A DNA stretch of 64,000 nt from Oxyruncus cristatus (GCA_013399855.1 VXAY01005685.1:308129-372128), one strand, 5' to 3'. Positions 37,190 through 49,300 are shown, counted from the first letter of the stretch. The notes: generated by a model from the sequence alone, not told the origin. Translations and numbers: made by a program.

Positions 37190-37545
37190 AAGGAGTTGGC
37201 ACACAAAGCTGGCAGGAGAGCTTTCAGCAGATCTGAGTCAGAGTGATACTGTACTTCTGGAAAATACCAAATGTGGCAGATACTTTCAAGAAAGGGGGAA
37301 TAATTCTGTCCAAATACCAGACTGTTAGTATGGTATCAGTAGTATGCAGCACTTCTGAGGTGAAAAAGAAAAAGAACTTAAAGAAAGAACCCCTTGGAAA
37401 TGTGTTAATTAAAATACTGCATTGACCAGAAGCAGGTTTTGTGCAACTAATTTCATATTGCCTATGATCCAGCAGAGACTATTTCAAAAAGTCTTTGCAC
37501 TGTATCAAAGACTTCAGTACTGTGGAAAATTTTAACCAACTCAGA
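37190..37545 (+). mobile_element. Possible heavily decayed CR1 ORF2 fragment
   Basis: Some strings, in the right order and on the same strand, recall the CR1 reverse transcriptase region: TTCAAGAAAGGGGGAATAA, CAGACTGTTAGTATGGTATC, GACCAGAAGCAGGTTTTGTG followed by CAACTAATTTCATATTGCC and CCTATGAT, then AGTCTTTGCACTGTATC. Each is only loosely similar, and the frame is broken repeatedly. I am not certain; chance similarity in purine-rich DNA is possible. Confidence 0.35.
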
Positions 37546-38194
37546 CTACTGGGGATTAGAAGAGAAATTGGTAAGTAATTAACTTGTGCTAGGCACAAAA
37601 GCAGTAAGTTTAGGCTAAAGAGCAGCTATTTAACGAATGATAAATTATTATCATATGTTCATGTTGAGGAAAGGTTGGTACAAGACTCCACCTATGCAGT
37701 GACCATTCATAAGTTCAGTCTACACAACAGAAATAAGATTCAAGCAAGAGCAAGCTTTTGTATGAGGCTTCTGAGAAGAATTTAAACAGAGCTGAAAAAA
37801 ATGCCTTTCTTCTAGAAGGAGCTAAGAGAGTTTGTGGAAGGGATTATATTTTAAGGAATTGTACTAACCATTCCCTAAAGCAATTGGTCTCTGACCACAA
37901 AAGTAATTTCTTCAACACTCAAGAATCGGGAGGAAAGTGCCTAACAGTGGTTAGTGATTACTTTGAGGGTTTAATTGGTAAAGAGATGCTGCTCATCATC
38001 ACTGTTGGCTAACTGCAGGTCAGCTATCAAGTGTTTTTCTAGGCTGAGAAGAGCCAGCACTTGTGTTTGCCCACAGGCAACTCGGTGTTCTGGTAGCTCT
38101 GCCAGAGTGTGGCTGTGGATGCCTCAGGCTGCCCTTAGGTTTTGGGCAGTCTGTTTCCATAAATTGGAATGATGGTATTTTCCTAAGGCACATG
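37546..38194. other. Unclassified DNA between two CR1 pieces
   Basis: Nothing is recognised with confidence. Frames at 37758-38012 and 37975-38172 have no known domain. Confidence 0.35.
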
Positions 38195-38281
38195 AAATAC
38201 GTGATGTCCTTGCCCATGACAGGAGGATTGCGTCTAGATGATCTTTGAGATCGATTCCAACCCAAACCATTCTATGATTCT
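38195..38281 (+). mobile_element. CR1 LINE, short 3' end
   Basis: GTGATGTCCTTGCCCATGAC, AGATGATCTTTGAGATCGAT and TCCAACCCAAACCATTCTA followed by TGATTCT form the standard CR1 3' terminus with few changes. About 85 bases remain. Short frames on both strands at 38020-38324 overlap it and are not genes. Confidence 0.9.
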
Positions 38282-38710
38282 CCAGTCTGAGAGGGGGGTC
38301 TCTTGACCCTCCAACAGCAATCATTGCTCTTGACTCGAGTTTTTTGCTCAGGAATATTTCTGTCCTGACAGGTTATTCTTAGGCTCCTAATTACTATGAA
38401 TATGCAATTTGTGGGGGTTTGCTTTTCCAGCCCCAAAGTATACCAGTTTCTTATGGCACACAAGTCTGTCACAGGAAGTTTCCTTGTGGGAGGACAATTT
38501 AGAAAGAAGACAACACTGGTGGTGAAGGGCCAGTGCATTTTGAGGAGTCAGAATGGGAAACCAGAAGTATACTGAGCAGTCACAAGGTAAAATCAACTCC
38601 ACAGAGAGAGATGGGTAAAAGTTTATACACAGATGTCTTCCATTTGGCTCCAGTTTTTAATTAGCCAAGTTTTCAGGAATGAAATTTAATTTTTACGTTT
38701 AGTGAAATGA
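38282..38710. other. Unique DNA, nothing recognised
   Basis: Two overlapping minus frames (38272-38538 and 38387-38602) have no recognisable features. Confidence 0.45.
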
Positions 38711-38715
38711 GATTT
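38711..38715. repeat. Target-site duplication GATTT (left)
   Basis: Matches 39304-39308 directly after the CA end of the LTR. A third copy at 39754-39758 belongs to the duplicated segment. Confidence 0.8.
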
Positions 38716-39303
38716 TGTCCTGGTCTTGGCTGGGAATAGAGGTAGTTTTCTTCTTAGTGTCTAATGCAGTGCTGTATTTTGGATTCAACATGAGAATAAT
38801 GTTGATAACACAGTGACGTTTTAGTTGTTGCTGAGCAGTGCTTACAATAAGTCAAGGACTTTTCTGTGTCTCATGCTCTGACAGGGAGCAGGTACAAGAA
38901 GCCAGGTGGGACCACAGCCACGACAGCTGACTTGAATTGGCTGAAGGGATATTCTGTACCTTAAAACATCATGCCCAGCACATGAACTGGGGAGAGCTGC
39001 CCATGAAGGGCTGATCACTGTTTTCGGATAGGCTGGGCTTTGGTCAGTGGGTGGTGAGCAATTGCATTTTGCATCTTTTTTCTCTTGGATTTTACTTCTG
39101 TCTCTTCTCTTCCCATTATTATTAATATTATAATTAGTATTATTAGAATTATTATATCTTTTTTGTTTCAAGTATTAAACTGTTTTTATCTCAACCTATG
39201 AGTTTTATTTTTTTTCCCTAATTCTTCTGCCCATCCCACTGTCGGGGGTGGAGGAGAATGAGTTTCATGGTACTTAGTTGCAGGCTGGGGTTAAACTGTG
39301 ACA
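38716..39303 (+). mobile_element. Solo LTR of an avian endogenous retrovirus
   Basis: The 588-bp segment begins TGTCCTGGTCTTGGCTGGGA and ends GGGGTTAAACTGTGACA, a pair of ends I know well from a widespread bird LTR type. Diagnostic internal strings include GAGAATAATGTTGATAACAC, ATCATGCCCAGCACATGAAC (where the family has a TATA box, here mutated), GGGTGGTGAGCAATTGCATT, a run of ATT units, and ATTAAACTGTTTTTATCTCA. The 5-bp GATTT duplications define the insertion. No internal viral sequence is present, so it is a solo LTR. The plus orientation follows from the TATA-to-polyA order. The minus frame at 38842-39171 is not a gene. Confidence 0.93.
39174..39179 (+). promoter_or_regulatory. LTR polyadenylation signal ATTAAA
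   Basis: ATTAAA lies in the conserved position of this LTR type, followed by CTGTTTTTATCTCAACC. It fixes the transcriptional orientation as plus. Confidence 0.55.
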
Positions 39304-39308
39304 GATTT
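39304..39308. repeat. Target-site duplication GATTT (right)
   Basis: Identical to 38711-38715. Confidence 0.8.
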
Positions 39309-39438
39309 CTCTTGTTCAGGGTTTTTTTTTTTTTTTTTCCAAAATGGCAGAAGTTTAAGGCAGAGGCTTGGGGAAGGAAGAAGACTCAGAGGTGACAACA
39401 GATAGAAGTAAAATTTTAGCTATATAAAAGAGAATGAG

Positions 39439-39439
39439 N
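39439..39439. other. Single-N assembly join
   Basis: One N separates two ~445-bp near-identical copies. Both include the unique flank, so two separate LTR insertions cannot explain it. Confidence 0.9.
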
Positions 39440-39884
39440 GGGAGAGCTACCCATGAAGGGCTGATCACTGTTTTTGGATAGGCTGGGCTTTGGTCAGTGG
39501 GTGGTGAGCAATTTCATTTTGCATCTTTTTTCTCTTGGATTTTACTTCTGTCTCTTCTCTTCCCATTATTATTAATATTATAATTAGTATTATTAGAATT
39601 ATTATATCTTTTTTGTTTCAAGTATTAAACTGTTTTTATCTCAACCTATGAGTTTTATTTTTTTTCCCTAATTCTTCTGCCCATCCCACTGTCGGGGGTG
39701 GAGGAGAATGAGTTTCATGGTACTTAGTTGCTGGCTGGGGTTAAACTGTGACAGATTTCTCTTGTTTAGGTTTTTTTTTTTTTTCCAAAATGGCAGAAGT
39801 TTAAGGCAGAGGCTTGAGAAAGGAAGAAGACTCAGAGGGGACAACAGATAGAAGTAAAATTTTAGCTATATAAAAGAGAATGAG
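39440..39884 (+). repeat. 445-bp duplicate, right copy (after N 39439)
   Basis: Second copy of 38990-39438. Bases 39440-39753 are the 3' part of the LTR, 39754-39758 its GATTT flank, and the rest unique flank. The T-run is shorter than in the left copy. Confidence 0.95.
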
Positions 39885-40825
39885 TGTGTGGCATCCTACG
39901 TGGTAGTATGGTATCCTATCGAATAGTGTTAAACACTATCAGAAAACAACTAAAATAAACTTCTCCATATCAGTTCATAGCAAAAGTAGGAGAAATAGAA
40001 GTGCTACAGGTAAAATATGTATCAGAGAAGAATTATTTCTACTGCCTTTCTGTTTGCTTCTACTAAAGTTAGAAACCATTACAGGCCATGCAGCTCCCTC
40101 ATGTGTTTATTCTTCCCTCACAAGCTTCACCCTGCTCAGTATATTGAACGGCATATTTGCAGCATTTGCAGCTTTGTTATCCTACATACAGCATTACATG
40201 GGCAAACTGCAATTGCAACATATTTATTTTTAATAAACAGTGAATATGAGTGGAATTCAACAGCAGGGGCAAAGAGGACTTCTCTTTACTGAGGAGATTA
40301 ATACTTAGAAGACCATTAGGGCTGAGGGTGTTCCAATGGTGCAAACATAAGCTCAGCGCCTGGAAGGCTCACACTGTTTGCTTTTCTATTATGAACTTCC
40401 TCTGTGACCTTTACCAGAGGAAAGGTCCCTTTGTGTGTCTGTTCAGCAAGTGTGAAATGGGAATAAGTGCATTTCCCTACTTGTAGAAATAAAATAAAAT
40501 CCATATAGGTCTCTGGTATTATGGTTTTTATGAACTATACAAATACCTAAAATCAAATATATATATATTAAATTAAAAAAAAAAAAAAGAAAGGTGAGGG
40601 TACAGAATTACAACATTCTCTACCTCTGAGCTACCTCTAAGCTATTTATGGTTCTTCTGCTTGTTGAGACCTTTTGTTGAGTTCCTAAATATTAGTAGGT
40701 ATGAGGAGCTGCTTTGGGCCACGTACACATATAATACATAGCTTTAGTGTTATCACCCCATTCATTTCTGCGTGGCTACCACAAACAGTAACAAATGAGC
40801 CCTATTTTGAAGGATTAAAGGTGGG
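39885..40825. other. Unique DNA with short (AT)n and A-run
   Basis: (AT)n lies at about 40557-40569 and an A-run at 40575-40588. Frames at 40017-40292, 40250-40486 and 40316-40504 have no recognisable features. Confidence 0.45.
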
Positions 40826-41105
40826 CAGCTCTCTTCCCGCACTCTTTTCGCCTCTTGCAGACCTGAATTCCGCCCCCTTCCCTCCCCGCGGACCCAGAGG
40901 CAGCCCCCGGGCAGCCCCTGCCTGGGGAGCGCTGCCGTGGGCACGGCGGGGTTTGGGGATGTGACTTGTGTGTGGAGAGCCCCATCCAGTGGCCAAGTAG
41001 AGCTTCTGCACCCAAAACCTGTGTGTGTTTCGTGAAAAAAGCATCACATCATTTCTACTGAGAAAACAGGGAGCTGCGAAGAAGCCGTGGGGCGCAGCGC
41101 GGGGG
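40826..41105. promoter_or_regulatory. CpG-dense patch, possible small CpG island or exon
   Basis: I count 16 CpG dinucleotides between 40839 and 41101, ten of them in 40839-40948, in a window otherwise poor in CpG. The sequence includes CCCCGCGG, CCCCCGGG and GGCGCAGCGCGGG. A pyrimidine-rich run ending CTCTTGCAG (AG at 40860-40861) looks like a splice acceptor on the plus strand. Frames are open on both strands (40701-40964 plus; 40802-41170 minus) but neither resembles a known protein. It may be an unmethylated promoter of a non-coding RNA, an alternative first exon, or a GC-rich fragment inserted from elsewhere. Confidence 0.4.
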
Positions 41106-41281
41106 TCACAGCTCTCCCACCAGGCCCACCAAAGGCAGAGAGCCATCCATGAGGAAAGACTTGGACCCACTCTTGTTTACATTTAAGAAAAATTAGAAAA
41201 GGAACTGCATATAACATATAACCTTGACCAACATCTCTTCCTGATCTGTGTATAAATTCGAAAATAGATATAAAGGTTGCA

Positions 41282-41394
41282 TGGAACTTTGGGCAACCTG
41301 GTCTAATAGAAGATGTCCCTGCCCATAGCAGGGGGTTGGAACTAGATCACCTTTAAGGTACCCTCCAATTCAAACCATTCAATGATGCCATGAT
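41282..41394 (+). mobile_element. CR1 LINE, short 3' end
   Basis: GGGCAACCTGGTCTAATAGA, GATGTCCCTGCCCATAGCAG, GGGGTTGGAACTAGATCACC and CAAACCATTCAATGATGCCA follow the canonical CR1 3' end in order. About 110 bases remain. Confidence 0.92.
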
Positions 41395-42197
41395 ATTTCT
41401 AATGAATAACTGTGATGAAAATAGCTGACACTTTGTGAAAAACACTTCATTATATAGGAACAGATACTTCAGTATTTAATAACTCAAGCCTGATGCAAGT
41501 CTATTTCAGGCCTTACCACCTAAAGAAGTCTATCATAAAAGTTTAAGCAACCTGACATACAGCTGAATAAAATAATTACCAAGCAAATTCTGTTCTTGAC
41601 AATTAAGCCCGTGGTGAATCCAATTAAGAATGGTTGCGCAGCCTCTTCATAAGGAATCCTTGTTTCTATGGTTTTGTTGGATCAAATTACATTTTTCAGC
41701 AAATTTTCCCTGGCAAATTATGCCAATATTACTATTGTCACCTTTGTACTGTCAGGCATACTCCATTGTCTGCCACTGCCTTGCTCACCCCATTCACAGG
41801 CCTCTTTCCTCACGCTGCAGTAATCATGCAAAGTGTTACTACTTCCCTCTTTCATCTTGGTGGGAACTGAACCTTTGGAGATCAAATGTAGCTTTGAATG
41901 TATCAGCCTAACTCTTTATAATAATTAAATACTCAAATGGAATAGCACCTACTAAGCGATGGAAGTTGATTAGCAATGTTAAAACACCTTCCACTGATTC
42001 CAGCAAGCAGGCTTTGGTGTGTCATCCTCCAGATTTTTCAACTCTAATTTTTTTTGCGTGTACAAATAACTTCTAAACGAGTCAGTGATCAACTTTGGTT
42101 CTTTTTCTTGTGTGTGTTATATAAAACTAATTTTCACTCTAAATGTTATCTAATACACAGTGAGGTTTAGCCTAAAACATTCAGAAATCTGTCCCCT
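41395..42197. other. Unique DNA, nothing recognised
   Basis: Overlapping plus frames at 41630-41911 and 41634-41870 have no known domain or visible repeat content. Confidence 0.45.
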
Positions 42198-42725
42198 TTA
42201 GCAGATAGTTGGAAGAAGAATGTTCAGTGAAGGTAAACTGTTTGCATACTTCCAGACCAAACGTGGTGACTGGCGCTGTGCTTTTTGCAGTGAGTGTAGC
42301 TCAGCGTATTCTTCCCAGCAGCAACACTCCTGTTGTGAAATCACAGCAGAGTGAAACAGTGTTGCACAGCTAGAAATGAGCACCTGAAGCAGAAGGATAT
42401 AGGGAAAGCAGGAATATGTGAGCTGGCTTTGCTGCCAGGTAAAGGAATGCAGCTGAAGTATCCACTGAATGAAAAGCTGGTTCACTGTGGGTGAAAAGGG
42501 ATGAGCATTACAGTGTTTGACTTGGGTGTGTTGAGAAAACTCTGAGCTGGGCAAACAGGATCTAAGACATGAGCTTGAAATGGTTTTGTGCCTTGATATC
42601 TCTCCAGATGAATTAACACTCAATAGAAGCCTTATTAAAGTGAGCATAAGAGAAAATTTCACCCAAGTTATGATTTCATCCAACAAAGCAAAAGTCCAAG
42701 GCCTTGACAAGAGACAGTCATACAT
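42198..42725 (-). other. Unassigned 175-codon open frame
   Basis: One of the longest uninterrupted frames in the window that does not cross an N. The translation is rich in Ser, Leu, Gln and Cys, with a hydrophobic stretch at about residues 23-36 and a Cys-rich ECCCWEE string near residues 132-138. I recognise no domain, signal peptide pattern or catalytic motif. There is no obvious promoter and no repeat hallmark. In AT-rich DNA of this length a frame this long can arise by chance, and that is my preferred explanation. Confidence 0.15.
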
Positions 42726-42921
42726 GCAGTATGAAAATTCTTCCCATTCAACTTGCCTTGAAAATTTGGTGTTTTAAGAGAATCAAGAAATTAAGGTCAA
42801 AAGAGACCAAGAGGTAGCTACGAGTTGGTTTTGTCTAACTCATTTATTTCAGTCTGACTAGTGTCCCTAAAGCTCTGCAACCTACCCCAAAACCATTGAG
42901 GCATCTTATTCCTCTGTAAGA

Positions 42922-43377
42922 ATGCTGGTATGCTTTCACTGCAGTAAGCATCCTACTACAGACTTGGACCCCAAAGATCTCAAGGATGAAGCTCTACTGA
43001 GTGGCAAGAAGTGGTTCTTACACTATGAAACAAGGGAGAAAAGTTTCTTACTAGCAAGAGTTAGCCGTCAGGTTAGGGCAGGAAGAAGTGGAGGCACTTT
43101 TTGGAAGGATGAAAATATTGTTCTATTCCTAAGAAAGAGAAGAATGAAGAAGTTTATTTATGTTATAGAAGAAACATCAAAAACTTATTTAGCCACTCTT
43201 AGATGCCATCCTAAAAATGATCCTGAACAAAACTTGGACTTTCATAAGCTAGGCCTGAAATTTAAGTATGAAGATCCAGGGTCATTTAAATGGAGCAATT
43301 TACCCTTAACTATTCTTTTTACAGCACTAAGATTCACACTATCCAAATTTTGGTACCTAAAAAGTCAGATAATGTAA
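42922..43377 (+). other. Unassigned 151-codon open frame
   Basis: The frame begins just inside a sequence with two acceptor-like sites (CACTGCAG and CTACTACAG near 42940-42961). The translation is Lys/Arg/Glu-rich, starts with a Cys-x-x-Cys-like pair (CFHC, residues 4-7) and ends in a more hydrophobic stretch. I recognise no family. It lies 200 bases from the opposite-strand frame at 42198-42725. It could be a decayed retrocopy or exon, but chance is at least as likely. Confidence 0.15.
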
Positions 43378-46300
43378 TCTGTCTTGTTTCCCTCGATTCC
43401 CACTGCAGTGACTGGAGACCAAGCAAAGGCAAGTGCTTGGCTTTGGGTCTGGCTCTGAGCCATCCTCTAGAAGGTCCCCTCTTCTGTCACTAGTGACTGG
43501 AGCACACAGGTACAGTTGGCACCTAAAATGAAGTGCTGTGAAGTGCCTCGGGAACAGAGTGCAATTATATCTTCCCACAGTGACTCTACTTGTCTTACAT
43601 GGATATTACAGCCATTTAAAAAAAAAAGGGCCCTCCCACTCCGAAATAGGAATGGCGAATGAGTTGTGCTAAAGGAGGCACTATGAAATCATTCACCTTC
43701 CCTTGCACAGATGGCAGTATTAATAAGAGGGAAAATTCAGCAGCTGCTTCACAGGAAATAGAGTTGAACAATAGCTCAGCGCTGCAGGCTTTGCTTTTTA
43801 AACCAACATGTACAGGGTCTGACAGAGCTATTTCAGAGCACCAATTGAAAATCCTGAAAGAATAGTATTTCACTAGAAAATGTCAGTTCAACAAAATCTA
43901 AATGGTACATGAGAAGAGAAGGTTATTTTTAGACAATTGTCACAACAGTTAATTATCAAACCTACCTACGGAACTCAGATTTCTAATAGGTACCTTAAAT
44001 TGTTCAAACCCCCACTTGTAATGATTCTGTTCTTGGAAAGCTATGACTTGTCTTTTTTTATTTACTTACTTTTGATTTGAAGATGAAAGGATATTTCATC
44101 AGAGCTCTCTTTCAAGCCAAAACTTTTATGTTTTAACAAGCTCTGCTACCTGTAACATTTCAGCTAATATACCACTCAAATGAGCTAGAGATTTTATCTG
44201 AGAAGTTTAACAGGTAAGGGTTTCTTTTCCTTAGATGGCCAGGGACTTAGCTTATTAACACTTTCAAAGTGCATCAAATATGTTCTGAGTATCTTGAAAT
44301 AAAACTATTGCACTTCATATTGAGGGTATTTGCAGCTATGAGCAATAAATAGGATGTAAATTCTAGTGGTCTTACAGCTCTGGGAATATGATTTGTTTCT
44401 GCACTGAACTGATTTTTTTCAAAGTGAAGGCAAGTGAAGTACCCTTATAATGTTCAAGAAGAGTCTGCACCTTAAGCCTGCTCCAGTGTTCCTTGCTGTG
44501 AAGACTCAGGAGGATCCAGACTGCTGCTGGTTCGAGTGCTGTGCCTGCGCTGCCCTTAAAAACCACCCACTTTCCCTTCACATGCTGCATGTGGTAAAGG
44601 TTGATACAAGTGGTCTCACAGAGGAGAGAAGGAAAATTTTGAACCCCTAGAAGTTTCAACTCCTTCTAGAAGCATTTTTGAGAGAGCGTTAGATGTCTGT
44701 CTGGTAGCATTTTCATCACATCGTGGAAACACACAGGCTATTACAGCACCTTTCTAGGTGTTACCTAGTTTTAAAGAAGCTTTATTTCATGCACCTTTTA
44801 GCTTTTTTTAGATTAGTTAAATTCTTCATAATGCAGAAAATCATGGAAGAAAAATGTAAGTCTAAAATACAAAATATTGTATTACTATAATACTATATTA
44901 TATAAAATATAAATTATGGAATTAAATGAATTTTGGTTTATTTTTACCTTTTAAATTTTTTTTATATCATGATAGAACAAAAATATCAGCTTTTTGTGAG
45001 ATACCATTGGAAATATTGTGGAACTTAGTTTTCTCCCTTTCACAGAAGAAGGTTATTTTGTCAGTGTCCCGTCAAACTTTCTCACTAAAAACAACACACA
45101 AAAAAATTGAAATAGCAGAGAAAAATCTTCAGTTTCATAAGCAGTATTGTCATTAGCAGCTGGCATTATTTGGGAACAACAACAAGAAAAAAGTAAATTT
45201 TTTTCAGTCATTTTTGTTAATGAATTATTTGCCCTTCAGCTGCCAAACTTTGCTGCATGTGTTAGTTCAGCTGTTGTCAAATGCTCTATACTGGCATGTA
45301 AATATATTCTCTTGAGCAAACAAAGCTGATCTGACTGTTGGTCTGAGAAGATATGAGGCTGCCTTTGATCACAGTGTGGATGTTTCATAAAGGTCAAAAA
45401 ACCAAGAAAGTGTGAGAATTCAGCAGTTTTTGTCTCAGCTCTGTGAAAGCATTTAACCACACAAACATTGTAGGTCACAGATATTCTGCTTTTCTAACTT
45501 CTGTTTCCAGTGAGTCAGAATCTGTGATTTGAAAACAGAATAGTTTGGGTTTTTTATTCTGCCATCTGCTAATAAGGCCACAAGGCTCATCTTAAGTATA
45601 TCAGTATATGCACTACAGGTATATAGGGCAGCTCAGCTTACAGTCCTGGACTTGCAGCAGTTAGAACTAATAACAACTTTCATTGGTAAAATCAAGCAGC
45701 ATTTTTTGCTCTTGCAAATTGTACTTCTCTTCATTGTACTTCTGGTTTTTTTCTCTGCAACAAGAATCTTACAAATACTTTGGTGCTGCACACACACAAT
45801 TTTTTATGTTTTGACAGCTGTTTATGTTATTTTTTCCTAAGTGGTCATCAAATGACATCATGGGCTCCTTTTCAGTTTGTGTACTGTTCTTGACATGATA
45901 ATGAACAGAAAAGACTGAGGAGAGGGGCTGGCCATGCTCCCTGGGACAGGTTGTTTCCAGCATGCTCCCCAGCATCTCACTGCATGCTGGAAGGTCTTCT
46001 TAAGGTCAGCTTATTAGTCATAGAAGGGACAGTGTATTTTGGCACCTATCATACAGTGTCTCTTCACGATTGAGCTTTTATATATGGATTTAATTTTTCA
46101 CCTTGAGATTTATTCATTTTTCTCATGAAGGAGATAAAGTTTATCATATTTATTAATTTTTTTAAAAAATGAGTCCCTTTCCTTTGCTAATACAAGTATT
46201 TCCCTGTTAGAATTTCTCCTGTGTTTCTCCTGTGTTTGATTCCATGTTACAGTGAGGGACGGTAACTATCTCCCTTCCACCCTCTTTAGTGAGCACTTTT

Positions 46301-49300
46301 CAATGTGAAGAGTCTCAGATGCGGTGTCGAGAGTGAAACCCCGAATCTTGTAGTTCACAGAACCAAGCACAAACATATATATGGGAGAGTTCATTAATGG
46401 CTTTTGCCTGTGGTGAAACATGCTGGTAATTAGCCTCTCCGAGGAGCTTCAGACTGAGGGAAGCTGGCTAGCCCTTTTCCTTCAAGCTTGCTAGAAATAA
46501 CTCTTCAAATATTTATGTAGTTAGATTTTCAATGAGTAATTGGACTCACAGACCGAGATCATAATAATTATGACAGTCCATAAAGCTTCACCAAGTAACA
46601 GTTTGTGAAGTTGACTGAGGTAAAAGTCAGTTGATTACAAGACAAATGGTGCAGCACTGTCCTCTTCTATTTTAAAAGATGAGGCACAGTGATTAAACTG
46701 TAAGTTTCTGCTTTGAAAACAGAGATCTCAATACTCTTTGTGCCTTGGGATGCATAGTACATACCTTCTACATGCCAAAAAGCCTCATGGAAAACACACT
46801 GAATACACCTGTGGAGGAGGAGGCAGAGAATGAACCAGGCAGACTGAGGAACAGAAGGGGAGGTTGTGTTTCCTCTTCTGTGCATTAGACATGGCACGGC
46901 TGCACTGTGGAAGAAATGATGGTGTGCTGTGTGAAACAGGGATGCAGAGGACAGGACTAGTATTGTCAGCAAAGCCCAATGTACACAATTATAATCTACT
47001 AGGCACTGGGGGTTTTTTTGTTGCGAAGAGCATAATTATGTTACTAGTTTTTATTCAGTTAACTTCTTTTTTTTTTTTTTAAATCCACTTGCAAAAGAGA
47101 GCTTTTCCCCTCTGTGCTGCATTTGTTAGGAAAATGCTTGCAGTTGTCAGGCAATCTATGATTCTGCTCCTCCTGATGCCAAGGGTTTGCCCAGGACATG
47201 AATTCACCCTTAGTTATCGAACAGCGTTTGTCAGTATGGTCTAGTGAACACAAAAGAAATAACACAGAAGCTTATTCAAATTGTCTGTATTCTCTTTCTT
47301 CCTTCCTAGCAATGCCTCTAATACTTGTTTGTTGCCTTTATTTTCTACCAGTCAACTCCAGAGTTTTTCAATAGATAACTATTTTTTTCCTTAACCCTCT
47401 TTTCAATGAAATAGTTTTTGTGAAGAGCAATAGACTGATAAATTGTTGTTAGAGAAAACCATTAAGAAGGAATATGTCCGCATTTAGGTTTTGTTGTAGA
47501 TCTAAGTGAATGGTTATTAAGGGATTCTGTTTCCCAAATATAAGCTCTTAAAAATGAAGGAACAACAAAGAAGAGGCAAGTACTAACTAACTTTTACCAG
47601 AAGGGAATGGGATGTTATTAGACAGGGAATGCAGAGGTATGCACACTGAGTCATGGGGAAGAACGCTTCAGGTACTCGCACTACAAGAAGGTTAGGGAGA
47701 AGTGGGTGATACTGGTAAGGAGAATAAGGAAATAAAATGAGAAGATAGCCACTATTTAGGTGTTAGTGACTTGATGTGAGCAATGGGTGACAGTTAAAAT
47801 GAGAAGTTTCTGTCAGACATGTTCTGATTCATGATCATGCAGGTAACTCAGGCAGTGCCATCACTCCCAGGAGAGGCTCAGAGCACGAGCAGGCTGCATG
47901 TCTGAGGCCTCAGCACACACATACAGGTTCTCTGCAGCATCACGAGGGAGGAAACTCACACCTTCATGAGCACTGGGACAAGGACTGGGAATCAATTCTG
48001 TCCTGATTCAACCTTGTACAGTTTCCTTCTTGCATTTTTAAGGACTTCATTACTACTTCAGAGTGTTTTGTGTCCCATGTGCATAATTTCTCTGAAAGTG
48101 CTATAAGGAAAAGACTCATCACTAGAAAGAGAATGATACTCTTGTCAAAGGGAAAAATGCAGTGGGGATTTTTTTTTCCACCATAGTCAAGTCTGTTATA
48201 TTAAATCATGTGGAGGGGAGGAGGAAAGGGGAAAAAAAGAGCATGAAACTGAGTGTAAATATTTTATTCTTAAAAGTAAATCTAAAATTCAAGTAATAAT
48301 CACTTTATTACACTACATTCTGTGTTACAGTTTAATGACTCTTTTGAGAAAATAGCCCTAAAGAAAACATGTTCCTAGCTTGCAGTTTCTAGCTTGCAAT
48401 TTATGCACTGTGTTCCCAATTATTATTTTTCAGGGCATGAAGCTCTCATGTTTATTATGCACCCTCAAGCTTAGGCATACATATCATACCAAGTGTTGCC
48501 TCTGCTGGTTCAGCAGCCCTGAGAGATGTTCTGTGAACACCATTATGTTTTCAGGCTGAAATTAAACGGCAACTTTTAAAAATAAGCCTTGATGCATTAT
48601 CACTAGAAATTGTGATAAAGCCATCAGACAAAAAAGAAAGTTGTCACATTCCTGTCATTAAATGTACATACAAACTTGTTTATAACCTTCAGTTAAGTGT
48701 AATTTGCAACCTAAAGTCAACAAAGATCAGTAACTGGCTGATGTACTACACATTCAAACAGATATCCTGGGTCTCAGTAGCATTCTGCAACACGTGTTAC
48801 TTTCTCTGAGGAGCAAACATAAGTTTACTGGTGAAGAAGGTATTTTAAAGCTGCAAGAAAGATTGATTTTGCAATAGCACTCTTGTATCAGATGAGCAGG
48901 ACTTGACAATAAATGCAAGACAAATGAAGAGCCAGGCTGGAGCTCACCATTGCTAATCCATTCCTCTCAAAGCAGACACTGAAAGGTATCTAGATTGCAG
49001 TTTTGTATCTGGTACCATCTAAAGAGTAATTCAGAGTAGTCTCTTCTCAGTATAAATATAAAATGATACAGTAAAAGAAAAAACACTTATGACCAAAATG
49101 TATACTAAACTTTATTTCTTAATAATGTTTTGTACTTCTTCAACTGACAAACGTATCAGTAGAGGACAGTGAACCTATTCTTTGTGACTACTTCTACATT
49201 TTTCCCAATGCTGTTCAAGCATCGAGTTTTGGCTTGCTCTTAAAGGCTCTAACAAAAAAAAAAAAAAATTTGGTCAAACTGACCTTTCTCTTCAACTTAG

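Larger units (their letters stand above)
38990..39438 (+). repeat. 449-bp duplicate, left copy (before N 39439)
   Basis: Covers the 3' half of the solo LTR, its right target duplication, and 130 bases of unique flank up to GAGAATGAG. It aligns with 39440-39884 with about eight substitutions and a T-run length difference. Confidence 0.95.
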
